This document shows positions 54,384 through 63,204 of a stretch of 64,000 nt of DNA, one piece after another. The notes beneath the pieces are model-generated. The model was not told where the DNA came from and did no database searches. It saw only the letters and a program-made list of their open reading frames with translations. The stretch comes from an uncultured Draconibacterium sp. Its GTDB lineage: Bacteria; Bacteroidota; Bacteroidia; Bacteroidales; Prolixibacteraceae. Numbering within the stretch: the stretch's first letter is position 1; each line of letters starts with the position of its first letter. The translations under genes and the position numbers were made by a program. Where the stretch lies: positions 248,001 through 312,000 of the forward strand of contig NZ_OY781982.1 in assembly GCF_963677565.1 (NCBI RefSeq), in the 5' to 3' direction.

Positions 54384-54422
54384 AATGCCGTTGAGCTAAT
54401 TTAAACTCAACGGCATTTTTTT
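54384..54422. terminator. Bidirectional terminator between rocD and oxyR
   Basis: Arms AATGCCGTTGAG and CTCAACGGCATT around ten bases, followed by a T-run on the plus strand and A-rich sequence on the other side. Confidence 0.92.
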
Positions 54423-54433
54423 ATGTCACTTTA

Positions 54434-55357
54434 TTATAATTTGATCGCAAACTTCTTCAAGCGCTCGTCAATCATTTCATCAGGAATAATCGTTTTAAAA
54501 GCCTCTCCCACCTCATTCAAAATACGCTCTTTTACAAAGTTTTTATGAATAACAATCGATACTTCACGAATTGCTGGCGGATCATCAATTTCCCGCACAT
54601 TCTTTCGTTGTTCATCAGTTAACATTGGCAAATGTAATTCCGGAATTAACGTGTAACCTCCGTTCAGGTCCACAATTCGCACCAGCGTATCAATACTTCC
54701 GGCTTCAAAAATTTGGTTATACGGCATTGTTGTGGTACAAAAATTAAAAACCTGGTCGCGCAAACAATGCCCTTCTTCAAGCACCCAAAGTTTTTCCTGC
54801 GGCATATTCGAGGGTTTTAAAGGAATATCTTTTAACGGATGATCGGCAGTAAAATAGGCATAAAACCGCTCGTAAAATAACGGAATCTCCAGGAAATCGG
54901 GTTCATTAAGCGGAGTAGCTGCAATAAACATATCTACCCCATCTCTTTTTAACGTTTCAATTAATGTGGCCGTATTCATTTCCGACATAGAAAGTTGCAC
55001 CGAACTGCATCTTTCGCCAAAAACCTGGATAAAACGTGGTACCAGGTAAGTTGCCAGTGTTGGAATTACACCAATATGTAGGGTTCCGTTCACCGAATCA
55101 GTTTCGTTTAAAACAATCTCACGGATTTTTTTTATTTCCGTTAACGAACGTTCAGCCTGTTCAATAATTTTAGCTCCAAGCGCTGTAGGTTGCACCGGGT
55201 GTTTCGACCGATCGAAAATATCTACTTTCAACTCAGCCTCCAGTTTCTGAATCATCGTACTAAGCGTGGGTTGTGTAACATTACATTTCTCCGACGCTTT
55301 AACAAAATGCCTGTATTTATTCAGTGCAATAATATACTCCAGTTGTTGCAAAGTCAT
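54434..55357 (-). CDS. oxyR: Hydrogen-peroxide-sensing LysR regulator OxyR
   Basis: 307 residues from ATG 55357. An N-terminal LysR helix-turn-helix (MTLQQLEYIIALNKYRHFVKASEKCNVTQPTLS) and a periplasmic-binding-like effector domain follow. The redox pair is conserved as GHCLRDQ and FC (Cys198 and Cys207; E. coli 199 and 208). Peroxide forms the disulfide and switches it to an activator. It is divergent from ahpC-ahpF, its classic target, with two palindromes in the shared 125-bp region. Confidence 0.96.
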   Translation of the reverse strand: MTLQQLEYIIALNKYRHFVKASEKCNVTQPTLSTMIQKLEAELKVDIFDRSKHPVQPTALGAKIIEQAERSLTEIKKIREIVLNETDSVNGTLHIGVIPTLATYLVPRFIQVFGERCSSVQLSMSEMNTATLIETLKRDGVDMFIAATPLNEPDFLEIPLFYERFYAYFTADHPLKDIPLKPSNMPQEKLWVLEEGHCLRDQVFNFCTTTMPYNQIFEAGSIDTLVRIVDLNGGYTLIPELHLPMLTDEQRKNVREIDDPPAIREVSIVIHKNFVKERILNEVGEAFKTIIPDEMIDERLKKFAIKL

Positions 55358-55359
55358 AA

Positions 55360-55376
55360 TATTGATTTTATCAATA
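55360..55376. promoter_or_regulatory. Palindrome at the oxyR start
   Basis: TATTGA-ttttt/a-TCAATA, beginning three bases upstream of the oxyR ATG. Candidate OxyR site for autoregulation. Confidence 0.45.
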
Positions 55377-55395
55377 CAAATATACATTTTATCTG

Positions 55396-55427
55396 TTTGA
55401 TTAATATCAAAAGTCGCATTATGTTTG
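55396..55427 (+). promoter_or_regulatory. ahpC promoter with overlapping palindromic operator
   Basis: A -33 TTTG (55396-55399), a 20-base spacer and a perfect -7 box TATGTTTG (55420-55427). The palindrome TTTGAT-TAAT-ATCAAA (55396-55411) covers the -33 element, as expected of an activator site. Its centre is about 35 bases from that of the palindrome at the oxyR start. Confidence 0.7.
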
Positions 55428-55482
55428 CCACAGAATTTAGAGAAAAACAGATTTAAATAACAATTTTTAAAAATTAAAAACT

Positions 55483-56046
55483 ATGTCACAAATTGGAAAT
55501 CAAGTAGTAGATTTTGAAGTTCAAGCTTTTGAAAACAACGATTTTAAAACCGTAAAAAAAGAAGACATCCTGGGAAAATGGTCAATCTTTTTCTTCTACC
55601 CGGCCGACTTTACTTTTGTTTGCCCAACCGAATTGGAAGATTTAGCAAATAAGTACGACGAGTTTAAAGCAACCGGTACCGAGATTTATTCAGTATCAAC
55701 CGATACGCATTTCGTTCACAAAGCATGGCACGATACATCAGAAACAATCAAAAAAATTAAATACCCAATGTTGGCCGATCCAACCGGAGTATTGTCACGT
55801 GGTTTTGATGTAATGATTGAAGAAGCCGGTTTGGCCGAGCGTGGAACTTTCATTGTAAATCCACAAGGCGAAATTGTTGCCTACGAAGTAGTTGCCGGAA
55901 ACGTAGGTAGAAATGCAGATGAATTGCTGCGTCGTTTAAAAGCACTTCAGTTTGTTGCTGAGCACCCATCAGAAGTGTGTCCTGCAAAATGGGAAGAAGG
56001 ACAAAAAACATTAGAGCCAAGTATCGACCTTGTTGGTGTGATCTAA
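55483..56046 (+). CDS. ahpC: Alkyl hydroperoxide reductase peroxiredoxin subunit
   Basis: 187 residues, typical 2-Cys peroxiredoxin. The peroxidatic Cys47 is in FTFVCPTELEDLA and the resolving Cys166 in SEVCPAKWEEG. It reduces hydrogen and organic peroxides in the cytoplasm and is re-reduced by AhpF encoded next to it. A 5' leader of about 50 bases is expected from the promoter position. Confidence 0.98.
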   Translation: MSQIGNQVVDFEVQAFENNDFKTVKKEDILGKWSIFFFYPADFTFVCPTELEDLANKYDEFKATGTEIYSVSTDTHFVHKAWHDTSETIKKIKYPMLADPTGVLSRGFDVMIEEAGLAERGTFIVNPQGEIVAYEVVAGNVGRNADELLRRLKALQFVAEHPSEVCPAKWEEGQKTLEPSIDLVGVI

Positions 56047-56073
56047 TAATACGCCATAAAAACATAAAAACTC

Positions 56074-56096
56074 AGGAGCAGCAATTTGCTGCTCCT
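56074..56096 (+). promoter_or_regulatory. Perfect hairpin between ahpC and ahpF
   Basis: AGGAGCAGCAA and TTGCTGCTCCT with a single-base loop, 17 bases before the ahpF start. It has no T-run, so it is more likely a stability element, partial attenuator or translation modulator than a full terminator. Confidence 0.7.
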
Positions 56097-56112
56097 CTTA
56101 AAAACCAAAGTC

Positions 56113-57672
56113 ATGTTACAACAAGCCATAAAAGATAAATTACAAGAAGTTTTCAGCCCGCTAAAAAACAATTATACCTTTCAGGTTGCAGTTGCAGATT
56201 CTCATCCTGACAAAGCCCAGTTAACAGGTTTGTTGGTAGATGTAGCAGCTACATCAGGAAAAATCAATGTTTCAGTAAAAACAGGAAACGGGCTGGAATT
56301 TACTATTCTAAAAAATAATGAGCCATCAAACATCATCTTTCGTGCAGTGCCAACGGGACACGAATTTCCATCGTTGCTAACTGCAATTTTAAATCTTGAT
56401 GGCATTGGCAAAAACCTGCCCGACGAGGCAGTTGCCAACCAAATTAAAGGTTTGAAAGGCGATATTGTACTTAAAAGTTACATTTCGCTAACCTGTACAA
56501 ACTGCCCCGAAGTAGTTCAGGCATTAAATGTGTTAACAATATTAAATCCAAATATTCGTCACGAAATTATTGACGGACAAATTAACAAAGAAGAAGTTGA
56601 AGCACTGGGAATACAAGCCGTTCCTACTGTTTATGCCAACGGCGAGCAACTGCATGTTGGCCGGTCTTCAATTGGAGAACTATTGTCGAAACTGGATGAA
56701 AAAGTGGGGTCAGAGCCTGTAACAAGTGCACCGGTTGAAAAAGCATACGACGTTGTTGTTGTAGGTGGAGGCCCAGCCGGAGTTTCTGCTGCTGTTTATT
56801 CAGCACGAAAAGGATTTTCGGTGGCACTGGTTGCCGAAAAAGTTGGTGGCCAGTTAAATGAAACCGTTTCGATTGAGAATATGATTTCGATACCACAAAC
56901 TACGGGAACAAAACTTTCGGCCGATTTAATGAGCCACCTGAATGATTACCCGATTGATGTGCTTGAAAACCGTCGCGTTGAAAATGTAAACGTAAAAGAC
57001 GGGATTAAAGAAGTGCAAACATCATTGAATGAAACATTTAAAACTCCTGCATTAATAATTGCAACCGGTGCGAGCTGGAGACGTTTGGGTGTTCCCGGCG
57101 AAAATGAATACATCGGTTCCGGCGTAGCATTCTGTACCCACTGTGATGGACCATTCTACAAAGGCAAAAAAGTAGTTGTTGTAGGCGGCGGAAACTCCGG
57201 ACTGGAAGCTGCCATCGACCTATCGTCAATTGCATCGGAAGTTACCGTTCTTGAGTTTATGGACGAGCTGAAAGGCGACCAGGTATTGCAAGACAAACTA
57301 AAAACATTAGCAAACGTTACCATCCACACCAATGCGCAAACAACAGCCGTTATTGGCGATGGAAACAAGGTAACAGCGCTGGAATTTAAAAACAGAGAAA
57401 CAGAAAAAACAGAAACAATAGTTACTGATGGTGTATTTGTTCAGATTGGATTGCAAGCCAACAGTAAAGTATTCTCAGAAATGGTTGAAACCAACCGGAT
57501 GGGAGAAATAGAAATTGATGCTCATTGCCGCACAAAACAAGCGGGTGTTTACGCTGCCGGAGATGTTTCGGTGGTTCCGTACAAACAAATTGTAATTGCA
57601 ATGGGTGAAGGATCGAAAGCTGCCCTCTCAGCCTTTGAAGACAAGATAAAAAACAAGTTAGTTCAGAATTAA
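56113..57672 (+). CDS. ahpF: Alkyl hydroperoxide reductase flavoprotein subunit
   Basis: 519 residues from ATG 56113. The N-terminal double-thioredoxin-like domain carries the CTNCPEV redox motif. The thioredoxin-reductase-like part shows VVVGGGPAGVSAAVYSARKG (FAD), the redox-active CTHCDGPFY, VVVGGGNSGLEAA (NAD(P)H) and GVYAAGDV near the end. It passes electrons from NADH via FAD and the two Cys pairs to AhpC. Length matches E. coli AhpF. Confidence 0.97.
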   Translation: MLQQAIKDKLQEVFSPLKNNYTFQVAVADSHPDKAQLTGLLVDVAATSGKINVSVKTGNGLEFTILKNNEPSNIIFRAVPTGHEFPSLLTAILNLDGIGKNLPDEAVANQIKGLKGDIVLKSYISLTCTNCPEVVQALNVLTILNPNIRHEIIDGQINKEEVEALGIQAVPTVYANGEQLHVGRSSIGELLSKLDEKVGSEPVTSAPVEKAYDVVVVGGGPAGVSAAVYSARKGFSVALVAEKVGGQLNETVSIENMISIPQTTGTKLSADLMSHLNDYPIDVLENRRVENVNVKDGIKEVQTSLNETFKTPALIIATGASWRRLGVPGENEYIGSGVAFCTHCDGPFYKGKKVVVVGGGNSGLEAAIDLSSIASEVTVLEFMDELKGDQVLQDKLKTLANVTIHTNAQTTAVIGDGNKVTALEFKNRETEKTETIVTDGVFVQIGLQANSKVFSEMVETNRMGEIEIDAHCRTKQAGVYAAGDVSVVPYKQIVIAMGEGSKAALSAFEDKIKNKLVQN

Positions 57673-57713
57673 CAACTGATAATTAATAGTTATACATTTT
57701 TCGTTTTTAATTT

Positions 57714-57740
57714 ATCCCGGCGATTCGTCGGGATTTTTTT
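57714..57740 (+). terminator. Terminator of the ahpCF operon
   Basis: ATCCCG and CGGGAT arms followed by a run of seven Ts. Confidence 0.8.
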
Positions 57741-57742
57741 GT

Positions 57743-57812
57743 CTGGATGCTGGTTACTGGATGCTTGATATTGGATTCTAGCAACTCGCGGCTAGTGGCT
57801 AGCAGCTAGCGA
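57743..57812. repeat. TGGATGC- and GGCTAGC-type microrepeats
   Basis: TGGATGC-TGGTTAC-TGGATGC-TTGATAT-TGGATTC (57744-57779), then GGCTAGT-GGCTAGC-AGCTAGC-GACTA (57790-57814), period 7. The block fills the gap between the ahpF terminator and the convergent SDR gene. Confidence 0.85.
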
Positions 57813-58616
57813 CTATTTCAAAGGTGAATCAGGTTCGTTTTTGAATACCGCATATAGAATTTGATCAACAATCCAGGCCCATAGTTTTGCCACAAGAACG
57901 ATCACTTTTCCATCCCAAAAAGACACGATCATTTTACGACGGCGGTTTTTAATGGCGCGATACATAATGGATGCACAACGCTCGGCCGACATCATTTTGT
58001 TTTCGTTACGTGGTGTTTTCCCCTGCTGACTTCCATCGGCAACCAGAGCTGTCTCACGAATTTCGGAAGCTGTAAATCCGGGTGCAACAACCAAAACATG
58101 TAGTCCGGCACGCAAGTATTCAACTCGAAGTGTATCCAAAAATCCACGAACTGCAAATTTCGATGATGAGTAACCGGTGCGACCAGGCAACCCAATGTAA
58201 CCACCGGTTGATATTACACCGGCAACAGAACCTTTTTGCTCCAACAAATAAGGAAGCGCGTACTTGGTGCAGTAAACGGTGCCCCAATAGTTCACGTCCA
58301 TCACTTTTCGTAATACTTCGGTTTCAACGTCTTCGAGTAATGCACGCATTGAAATTCCGGCATTATTAATCAGAATATTTATTTTTCCAAAACGTTCAAT
58401 TGTTTTATCAATCAAATGCTTACAATCTTCTTCGTTCGAGACATCAGTTTTTACGGGCAAAACTTCAACATTGGAGAGTTTTTCTTTGAGCGCCTCTAAA
58501 CGCTCAAGCCTGCGCGCAGCTAAAACGAGGTTAAAACCCTCTGCGGCATACTTTTCGGCTAATGCTTTTCCAATTCCTGATGAAGCTCCGGTAATTACAA
58601 CTACTTTGTCTGTCAT
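57813..58616 (-). CDS. Short-chain dehydrogenase/reductase
   Basis: 267 residues, classical SDR fold: TGASSGIGKALAEK (cofactor), NNAG in INILINNAGISM, catalytic Ser in VISTGGYIGLPG and the YSSSK active-site pair. A C-terminal hydrophobic helix (KVIVLVAKLWAWIVDQILYAVF) suggests membrane association, as in DltE/retinol-dehydrogenase-like members. NADP is likely from the Arg-rich second strand (AARRLERLE). Substrate unknown. Single gene. Confidence 0.9.
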   Translation of the reverse strand: MTDKVVVITGASSGIGKALAEKYAAEGFNLVLAARRLERLEALKEKLSNVEVLPVKTDVSNEEDCKHLIDKTIERFGKINILINNAGISMRALLEDVETEVLRKVMDVNYWGTVYCTKYALPYLLEQKGSVAGVISTGGYIGLPGRTGYSSSKFAVRGFLDTLRVEYLRAGLHVLVVAPGFTASEIRETALVADGSQQGKTPRNENKMMSAERCASIMYRAIKNRRRKMIVSFWDGKVIVLVAKLWAWIVDQILYAVFKNEPDSPLK

Positions 58617-58798
58617 TTAATATTCTGTTGATAATGCTGTCTGGTGCCCCAGCTAATTTGCGTTGGCAAAATACGCATTTTTCTGTTTTTATTCGGTGGA
58701 ATGCACAATATTATAAAACAAAATTCTACAGAACAAACAAAAATTTATTCTGAAAATTCCAGGAAGCAAATAACTTTACCACAACGATATTGAAAACG

Positions 58799-61279
58799 TT
58801 ATTTAAAGAGCTTTTTGAGACCGTCTCCCAACTTATTCAACGAATTTTTCAAATCATCTTTTGTGGCATCGGTAACCGCTTTTTGTGTAGCACTTAAATC
58901 AAGGTTAACTTTTGGTTCTCCAACCGGACCTTTAATTAATACCCCTGCAGGCAGCATCGTAATTTTCTCGTTTCCGGGAAGTACTTTTAATATCTTCTGA
59001 ATATCAGGGCCAAACATTTCACGCTCAACATTAAAATCGAGTCGCATATCCAACAAACTCTGAGCATTCAACGTTCCGCTAACCGTTGTCTCCTGTCCGA
59101 TAACTTTTGTAGTGAACGGACGCAAATTAATTCCGCCATCTTCAACCGTTAAATTAGCCGTAAAATCACCAATGGTAACATCGCGTAGTTTTTCCTTTTG
59201 AATAATTCCACTCAACTGGTTAAACAACTGAGAATTTTTAATTTCAACGTTATTGGTACTGAATTTCCCTTTTCCATTGGCTGACGCGGGAATTAGTTTC
59301 AACTGCGGACTAAGCCGCCCTTTCAATCCTAAGCTGGTGCTAAGTTGTCCGGTGCTGTTACCGGCTCCTGGAATGAGCTTTCGAAAACCGGCTACCGTTT
59401 GGTACAACGCCGGAATATCGAACCCGGCAATATCGAAACCAAAATCAAAAAGTGGCTGATTTTGTGTAGTGTTTTCATACGAGCCATTCATTGTCATTTT
59501 TCCATCAAGCATATTCATGTCCAGACCATCGAGGATCAACTTTTTATCTACAGCTTTAACCTCGCCTTTTATATCGGTAATTGGAATCCGGTTCAAAACC
59601 GCCCTTTTTATTGATGAGCGGAAAGTAAAATCAATATTTTCAGGAACATCAAAAGCCAGCACTGCTTCCTCCTCACTTGCCGTTTCAGTAGTATTTTCAG
59701 CAATTGGTGTTACCTGTAAACTCAGCAACTCATTTAAATTTACAAAGTTCGAATTTAGCTGCATCGTTCCATTCAACACACCATCTTTAAGCACATAATT
59801 TAAGTAATTGCCAATTTTGCCCGACAAATGAAAATCACTCTGACCAACCCGCATATTCAAATCGCTGAGATTGATACTGGCCGGCGAAAAATCCATTTTA
59901 CCCGATGGAATAACTACCTGTTGCGTGAGTTCCGGCGAGTCGTAAATAAAGTTATTTAACAACACCACGCCATCTGATTTAATTTTATCATACGCTTCAG
60001 CTTCCACATCAGAGTATCGGCCATTTACAAACAAATTAGCATCAATCATTCCCGACATATTTACGCTGTCAATCGGCAAAGCGTCTTTTAAATGATCGAG
60101 ATTTACTTTACCAACAAATGCACCATCAAAAAGCGGGTCGCTCACCGGATTCGAAATTTTCAAGGTCAAATCAACCGGGTTATTCCGAATCTCGGCATGT
60201 GCTTTATTGATATTTACTTTTAGCAAATCCAGATCGCCCTGTGGCTTTTCGATTAACATTTCGGCGCTTATATTTTGTATTTGCTCCGGCATTTCGGCGT
60301 ATTTAAAATTGCCATTATCTACTCTAACCTGAAGGTCGATTTTCGGATAATCCTCATTTATAAAATATCCGGAAAAACCACCAGAAATAGTTGCCGAACC
60401 GCTTGTTGAAATATCTTTCAAATACTCCTCGTAATCTTGGGGTACCAGTGCCAAAAAGTTCTCGAAATCCGAAGCTTTTGTTTTCAGCTGAAGATTGAGA
60501 AATGTAGTATCGTTGGGTACGTTGAAATCGCCATTCAATTCAAGTGGCATACGGTTTACCATCAACTCACTTTCGACAATGGTAAACAGCATCGATTCAA
60601 AATCAACATCGAGCAAGGTTTTCAAATCCAGCGATGTATTTGACATGTATGTTACTCCCTCCATCGAATAGGTGAGATCGCGAACTACTCCCCCAATGTT
60701 CAGTTGTGTAGTATTACCGAACATTTCGCCCGAGATATCCAGGTTAATGTCTTCCAAATCAGCACGCATTTTTGCCAATTTGTCGTTGTAAATCAGATGC
60801 GCATCGTTCACTTCAATATTTTCCAGCGCCAATTGAAATTCTTCGGCATCATCCGTTGCTGCGCTTTTCTTTTCTGCCGTTCCCGATGCCGGTGCAACAT
60901 CCCAGTTTACATTGCCCGATTCAGCAACCACCAGGTTAAGCGATGGATTTTCAAGAATCACTTCCTCGATACTACGATTGGAACTAAAAAGTGATGACAT
61001 ATTCATTGTTGCTGCAAATCGTGGCACATTCAGCAATGTATCCTGTGCAAACTCACCTTTCCCTTTAATCATTACATCCTGAATATCAACAGTTACCTTT
61101 GGGAAATTTTTGAATAATGACAGTTTCAGATCGGCAAATTCTACCTCGGCATTTACTTGCTTGTTGAGCGTACTTTTTGCCACATCGATAATTGTTTGTT
61201 TAAAGAACACCGGAATTGCCAACACTGCTCCTAAAAGCAAGGCAATCACGATGAGTATAATTACTACGATTCGCTTCAT
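58799..61279 (-). CDS. AsmA-family envelope protein
   Basis: 826 residues. A single N-terminal membrane helix (VVIILIVIALLLGAVLAIPVFF) precedes the AsmA domain (TIIDVAKSTLNKQVNAEVEFADLKLSLFKNFPKVTVDIQDVMIKG), long beta-rich repeats and a C-terminal AsmA_2-like region (KGKFSTNNVEIKNSQLFNQLSGII). AsmA-like proteins form periplasmic bridges that carry phospholipids between membranes. A TATTTTTG box lies about 20 bases upstream. Confidence 0.9.
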   Translation of the reverse strand: MKRIVVIILIVIALLLGAVLAIPVFFKQTIIDVAKSTLNKQVNAEVEFADLKLSLFKNFPKVTVDIQDVMIKGKGEFAQDTLLNVPRFAATMNMSSLFSSNRSIEEVILENPSLNLVVAESGNVNWDVAPASGTAEKKSAATDDAEEFQLALENIEVNDAHLIYNDKLAKMRADLEDINLDISGEMFGNTTQLNIGGVVRDLTYSMEGVTYMSNTSLDLKTLLDVDFESMLFTIVESELMVNRMPLELNGDFNVPNDTTFLNLQLKTKASDFENFLALVPQDYEEYLKDISTSGSATISGGFSGYFINEDYPKIDLQVRVDNGNFKYAEMPEQIQNISAEMLIEKPQGDLDLLKVNINKAHAEIRNNPVDLTLKISNPVSDPLFDGAFVGKVNLDHLKDALPIDSVNMSGMIDANLFVNGRYSDVEAEAYDKIKSDGVVLLNNFIYDSPELTQQVVIPSGKMDFSPASINLSDLNMRVGQSDFHLSGKIGNYLNYVLKDGVLNGTMQLNSNFVNLNELLSLQVTPIAENTTETASEEEAVLAFDVPENIDFTFRSSIKRAVLNRIPITDIKGEVKAVDKKLILDGLDMNMLDGKMTMNGSYENTTQNQPLFDFGFDIAGFDIPALYQTVAGFRKLIPGAGNSTGQLSTSLGLKGRLSPQLKLIPASANGKGKFSTNNVEIKNSQLFNQLSGIIQKEKLRDVTIGDFTANLTVEDGGINLRPFTTKVIGQETTVSGTLNAQSLLDMRLDFNVEREMFGPDIQKILKVLPGNEKITMLPAGVLIKGPVGEPKVNLDLSATQKAVTDATKDDLKNSLNKLGDGLKKLFK

Positions 61280-61298
61280 ATTATTCTGTTTTCTGATT

Positions 61299-61306
61299 CA
61301 AAAATA
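61299..61306 (-). promoter_or_regulatory. Putative -7 box of the AsmA-like gene
   Basis: Minus-strand TATTTTTG matches TAnnTTTG exactly. Confidence 0.5.
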
Positions 61307-61315
61307 CATTATTAG

Positions 61316-61396
61316 AACGTTTAAGAACGTTAGAAGTTGTTAAAAAGTTGGAAGAAAAAAGTCCGGAGACCGAAGTCGGAAGACGGAAGTTTGAAG
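61316..61396. repeat. GAACGTT- and GGAAGTC-type microrepeats
   Basis: GAACGTTTAAGAACGTTAGAAG around 61317-61338 (two near-copies), then GGAGACC-GAAGTCG-GAAGACG-GAAGTTT-GAAG (61364-61396), period 7. The second word family is that of the sucB linker in reverse complement. Confidence 0.8.
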
Positions 61397-61403
61397 CCCA
61401 AAG

Positions 61404-62651
61404 TTATAGTTCACCAAGCACCATTCTTCGCATTAATTGCAGTGCCGACTGTCCTGCGCGTACAATATTCCGATCGCGTTGATCGCCAACAAAAGTGTAC
61501 TTTTTTACGAACGTTTTCTCCGGCCCTGAAACAGCGATCCAAACCGTTCCAACAGGCTTCTCTTCTGTTCCTCCTGTCGGGCCTGCAATTCCTGTGGTTG
61601 CTAACGCATAGTCAGCTTTCATCACACGTTTTACGCCTTCTACCATTTCGTGTGCCACCTGTTCACTGACAGCTCCATATTTCTCCAGATTATCATGACT
61701 AACGCCCAGTAACTGCTTTTTCATTTCGTTTGAATACGATGTAACCGAACCATTATAGTATTCCGAACTTCCGGAAACAGAAGTTATAAGGTGCGAAATA
61801 TATCCGCCGGTACAACTTTCGGCTACTGCCAGTTTTTTGTTCTGCTTCACCAACTCCCGGCCAATTACTTCTGACAATGTCTCCGTGTCGTATCCAAAAA
61901 TTGCCTCAGGAATTATTTTTTGTAGCTTTTCAATTTCGCGTTCCACATCGCTTCTCAACACTTCAACATTATCTCCAAGTGCCGAAAGTCGTAACCTCAC
62001 AGCCATTGGATTTGGTAAATAAGCCAGTTTGATATGAGTCGGCAACACATCTTCCCAATGGGCAATTCGTTCGGCCAGCATCGATTCCGGAACTCCCTGT
62101 GTCAACACCGTTTTATGGAAGATTGCTTTTGTTCGACCGGTTTTGCGGAGACGAGGTAAAACCTCAAACTCCACCAAATATTTCATTTCAAATGGCACAC
62201 CCGGCATCGACACAAAAATGGTGTCGTTCTTCTCGAACCACATGCCCGGAGCTGTTCCCATTTTATTATACAAAATCGTACAACTTTCCGGTAGCATTGC
62301 CTGATCGCGGTTTAACTTGTTCATATCAATTCCGCGGTGCTTGAATCGCTCGTAAATGGTTTTTAAAGTGGGTTCGTGAAAAACCAGTTTGGTATCGAAA
62401 TATTCACAAAGCGTATGTTTGGTAATATCATCTTTTGTCGGGCCAAGTCCCCCCGTAATTACCACCAAATCTGCATGTTGTTCTGCACTTTTTATGGCAC
62501 GGATAATATGATCGTGATCATCGTGCACCGAAGTAATCTGGTAGATTTCAATGCCATTCAGGTTAAACTGCTCGCCCATCCAGGCCGAGTTGGTATCAAT
62601 TATTTGTCCGATTAATATTTCATCGCCAATGGTAATTATTTCTGCTTTCAT
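61404..62651 (-). CDS. cinA: CinA-family protein (nicotinamide-nucleotide amidase / damage-inducible)
   Basis: 415 residues with both CinA halves: the N-terminal MoCF/COG1058 domain (GDEILIGQIIDTNSAWM, VVITGGLGPTKDDIT) and the C-terminal amidase domain (AVAESCTGGYISHLITSVSGSS, ATTGIAGPTGG). The C-terminal part deamidates nicotinamide mononucleotide in pyridine-nucleotide recycling; the N-terminal part is an ADP-ribose pyrophosphatase-type domain. Full length. A TAATTTTG box lies about 35 bases upstream. Confidence 0.94.
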   Translation of the reverse strand: MKAEIITIGDEILIGQIIDTNSAWMGEQFNLNGIEIYQITSVHDDHDHIIRAIKSAEQHADLVVITGGLGPTKDDITKHTLCEYFDTKLVFHEPTLKTIYERFKHRGIDMNKLNRDQAMLPESCTILYNKMGTAPGMWFEKNDTIFVSMPGVPFEMKYLVEFEVLPRLRKTGRTKAIFHKTVLTQGVPESMLAERIAHWEDVLPTHIKLAYLPNPMAVRLRLSALGDNVEVLRSDVEREIEKLQKIIPEAIFGYDTETLSEVIGRELVKQNKKLAVAESCTGGYISHLITSVSGSSEYYNGSVTSYSNEMKKQLLGVSHDNLEKYGAVSEQVAHEMVEGVKRVMKADYALATTGIAGPTGGTEEKPVGTVWIAVSGPEKTFVKKYTFVGDQRDRNIVRAGQSALQLMRRMVLGEL

Positions 62652-62685
62652 TTCTTCAATTTAATTGTACATGTTTTCGGAAAAG

Positions 62686-62693
62686 CAAAATTA
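62686..62693 (-). promoter_or_regulatory. Putative -7 box of cinA
   Basis: Minus-strand TAATTTTG matches TAnnTTTG. Confidence 0.5.
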
Positions 62694-62724
62694 ACAATAT
62701 ATATGGTAAAAAGTAAGATAGAGT

Positions 62725-62753
62725 CTCTAGCTTCGAGTTACGAGCCGCGAGTA
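62725..62753. repeat. Short TTCGAGT/ACGAGCC-type microrepeat
   Basis: TCTAGCT-TCGAGTT-ACGAGCC-GCGAGTAC, period about 7, between divergent cinA and the DsrE-like gene. Confidence 0.65.
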
Positions 62754-62823
62754 CAGTTTTTCAATATATCAGTTTAAAGATTTTACAATTGAGCAATTTA
62801 TCAAATCCGAACATAATTTCACT

Positions 62824-62831
62824 TACTTTTG
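62824..62831 (+). promoter_or_regulatory. Putative -7 box of the YedF-like gene
   Basis: TACTTTTG matches TAnnTTTG and ends 20 bases before the ATG at 62852, supporting that start. Confidence 0.55.
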
Positions 62832-62851
62832 TACAAACAAAACAAAATACA

Positions 62852-63199
62852 ATGAATTCTTTTAAAAATACACTCATCCAAATCACCCACAACGGAATGG
62901 GACCGGGTAACGAAGAACTCGGGCAACTACTTGTAAAGAACTACCTTACTTTACTTTGTGAAGAGGCAAAACTACCAAAAGTAATCACATTCTACAACGA
63001 GGGCGTAAAACTCATTTGCTCTGGTTCGGAAGCTCTTGAATCCTTACAACAACTTGCAGAAAAAGGCGTAAAATTAGTGGCTTGCAAAACTTGTTTGAAT
63101 CATTTTCAAATCCTGGATAAAGTTGAAGTTGGTATTCCCGGAACAATGGTTGATATTATGCATTTTCAGAAGGTAGCGGAGAAGATTGTTAACCTTTAA
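62852..63199 (+). CDS. DsrE/YedF-like sulfur-relay protein
   Basis: 115 residues from ATG 62852. It corresponds to the C-terminal DsrE-like domain of YedF-type sulfurtransferase-like proteins (ITHNGMGPGNEELGQLLVKNYLTLL, then CKTCLNHFQILDKVEVGIPGTMVDI). The TusA/SirA-like N-terminal domain of full YedF is absent. The CKTC pair could carry a persulfide. Involvement in selenium metabolism is a family-name inference only. Single gene. Confidence 0.75.
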   Translation: MNSFKNTLIQITHNGMGPGNEELGQLLVKNYLTLLCEEAKLPKVITFYNEGVKLICSGSEALESLQQLAEKGVKLVACKTCLNHFQILDKVEVGIPGTMVDIMHFQKVAEKIVNL

Positions 63200-63204
63200 C
63201 TCCT

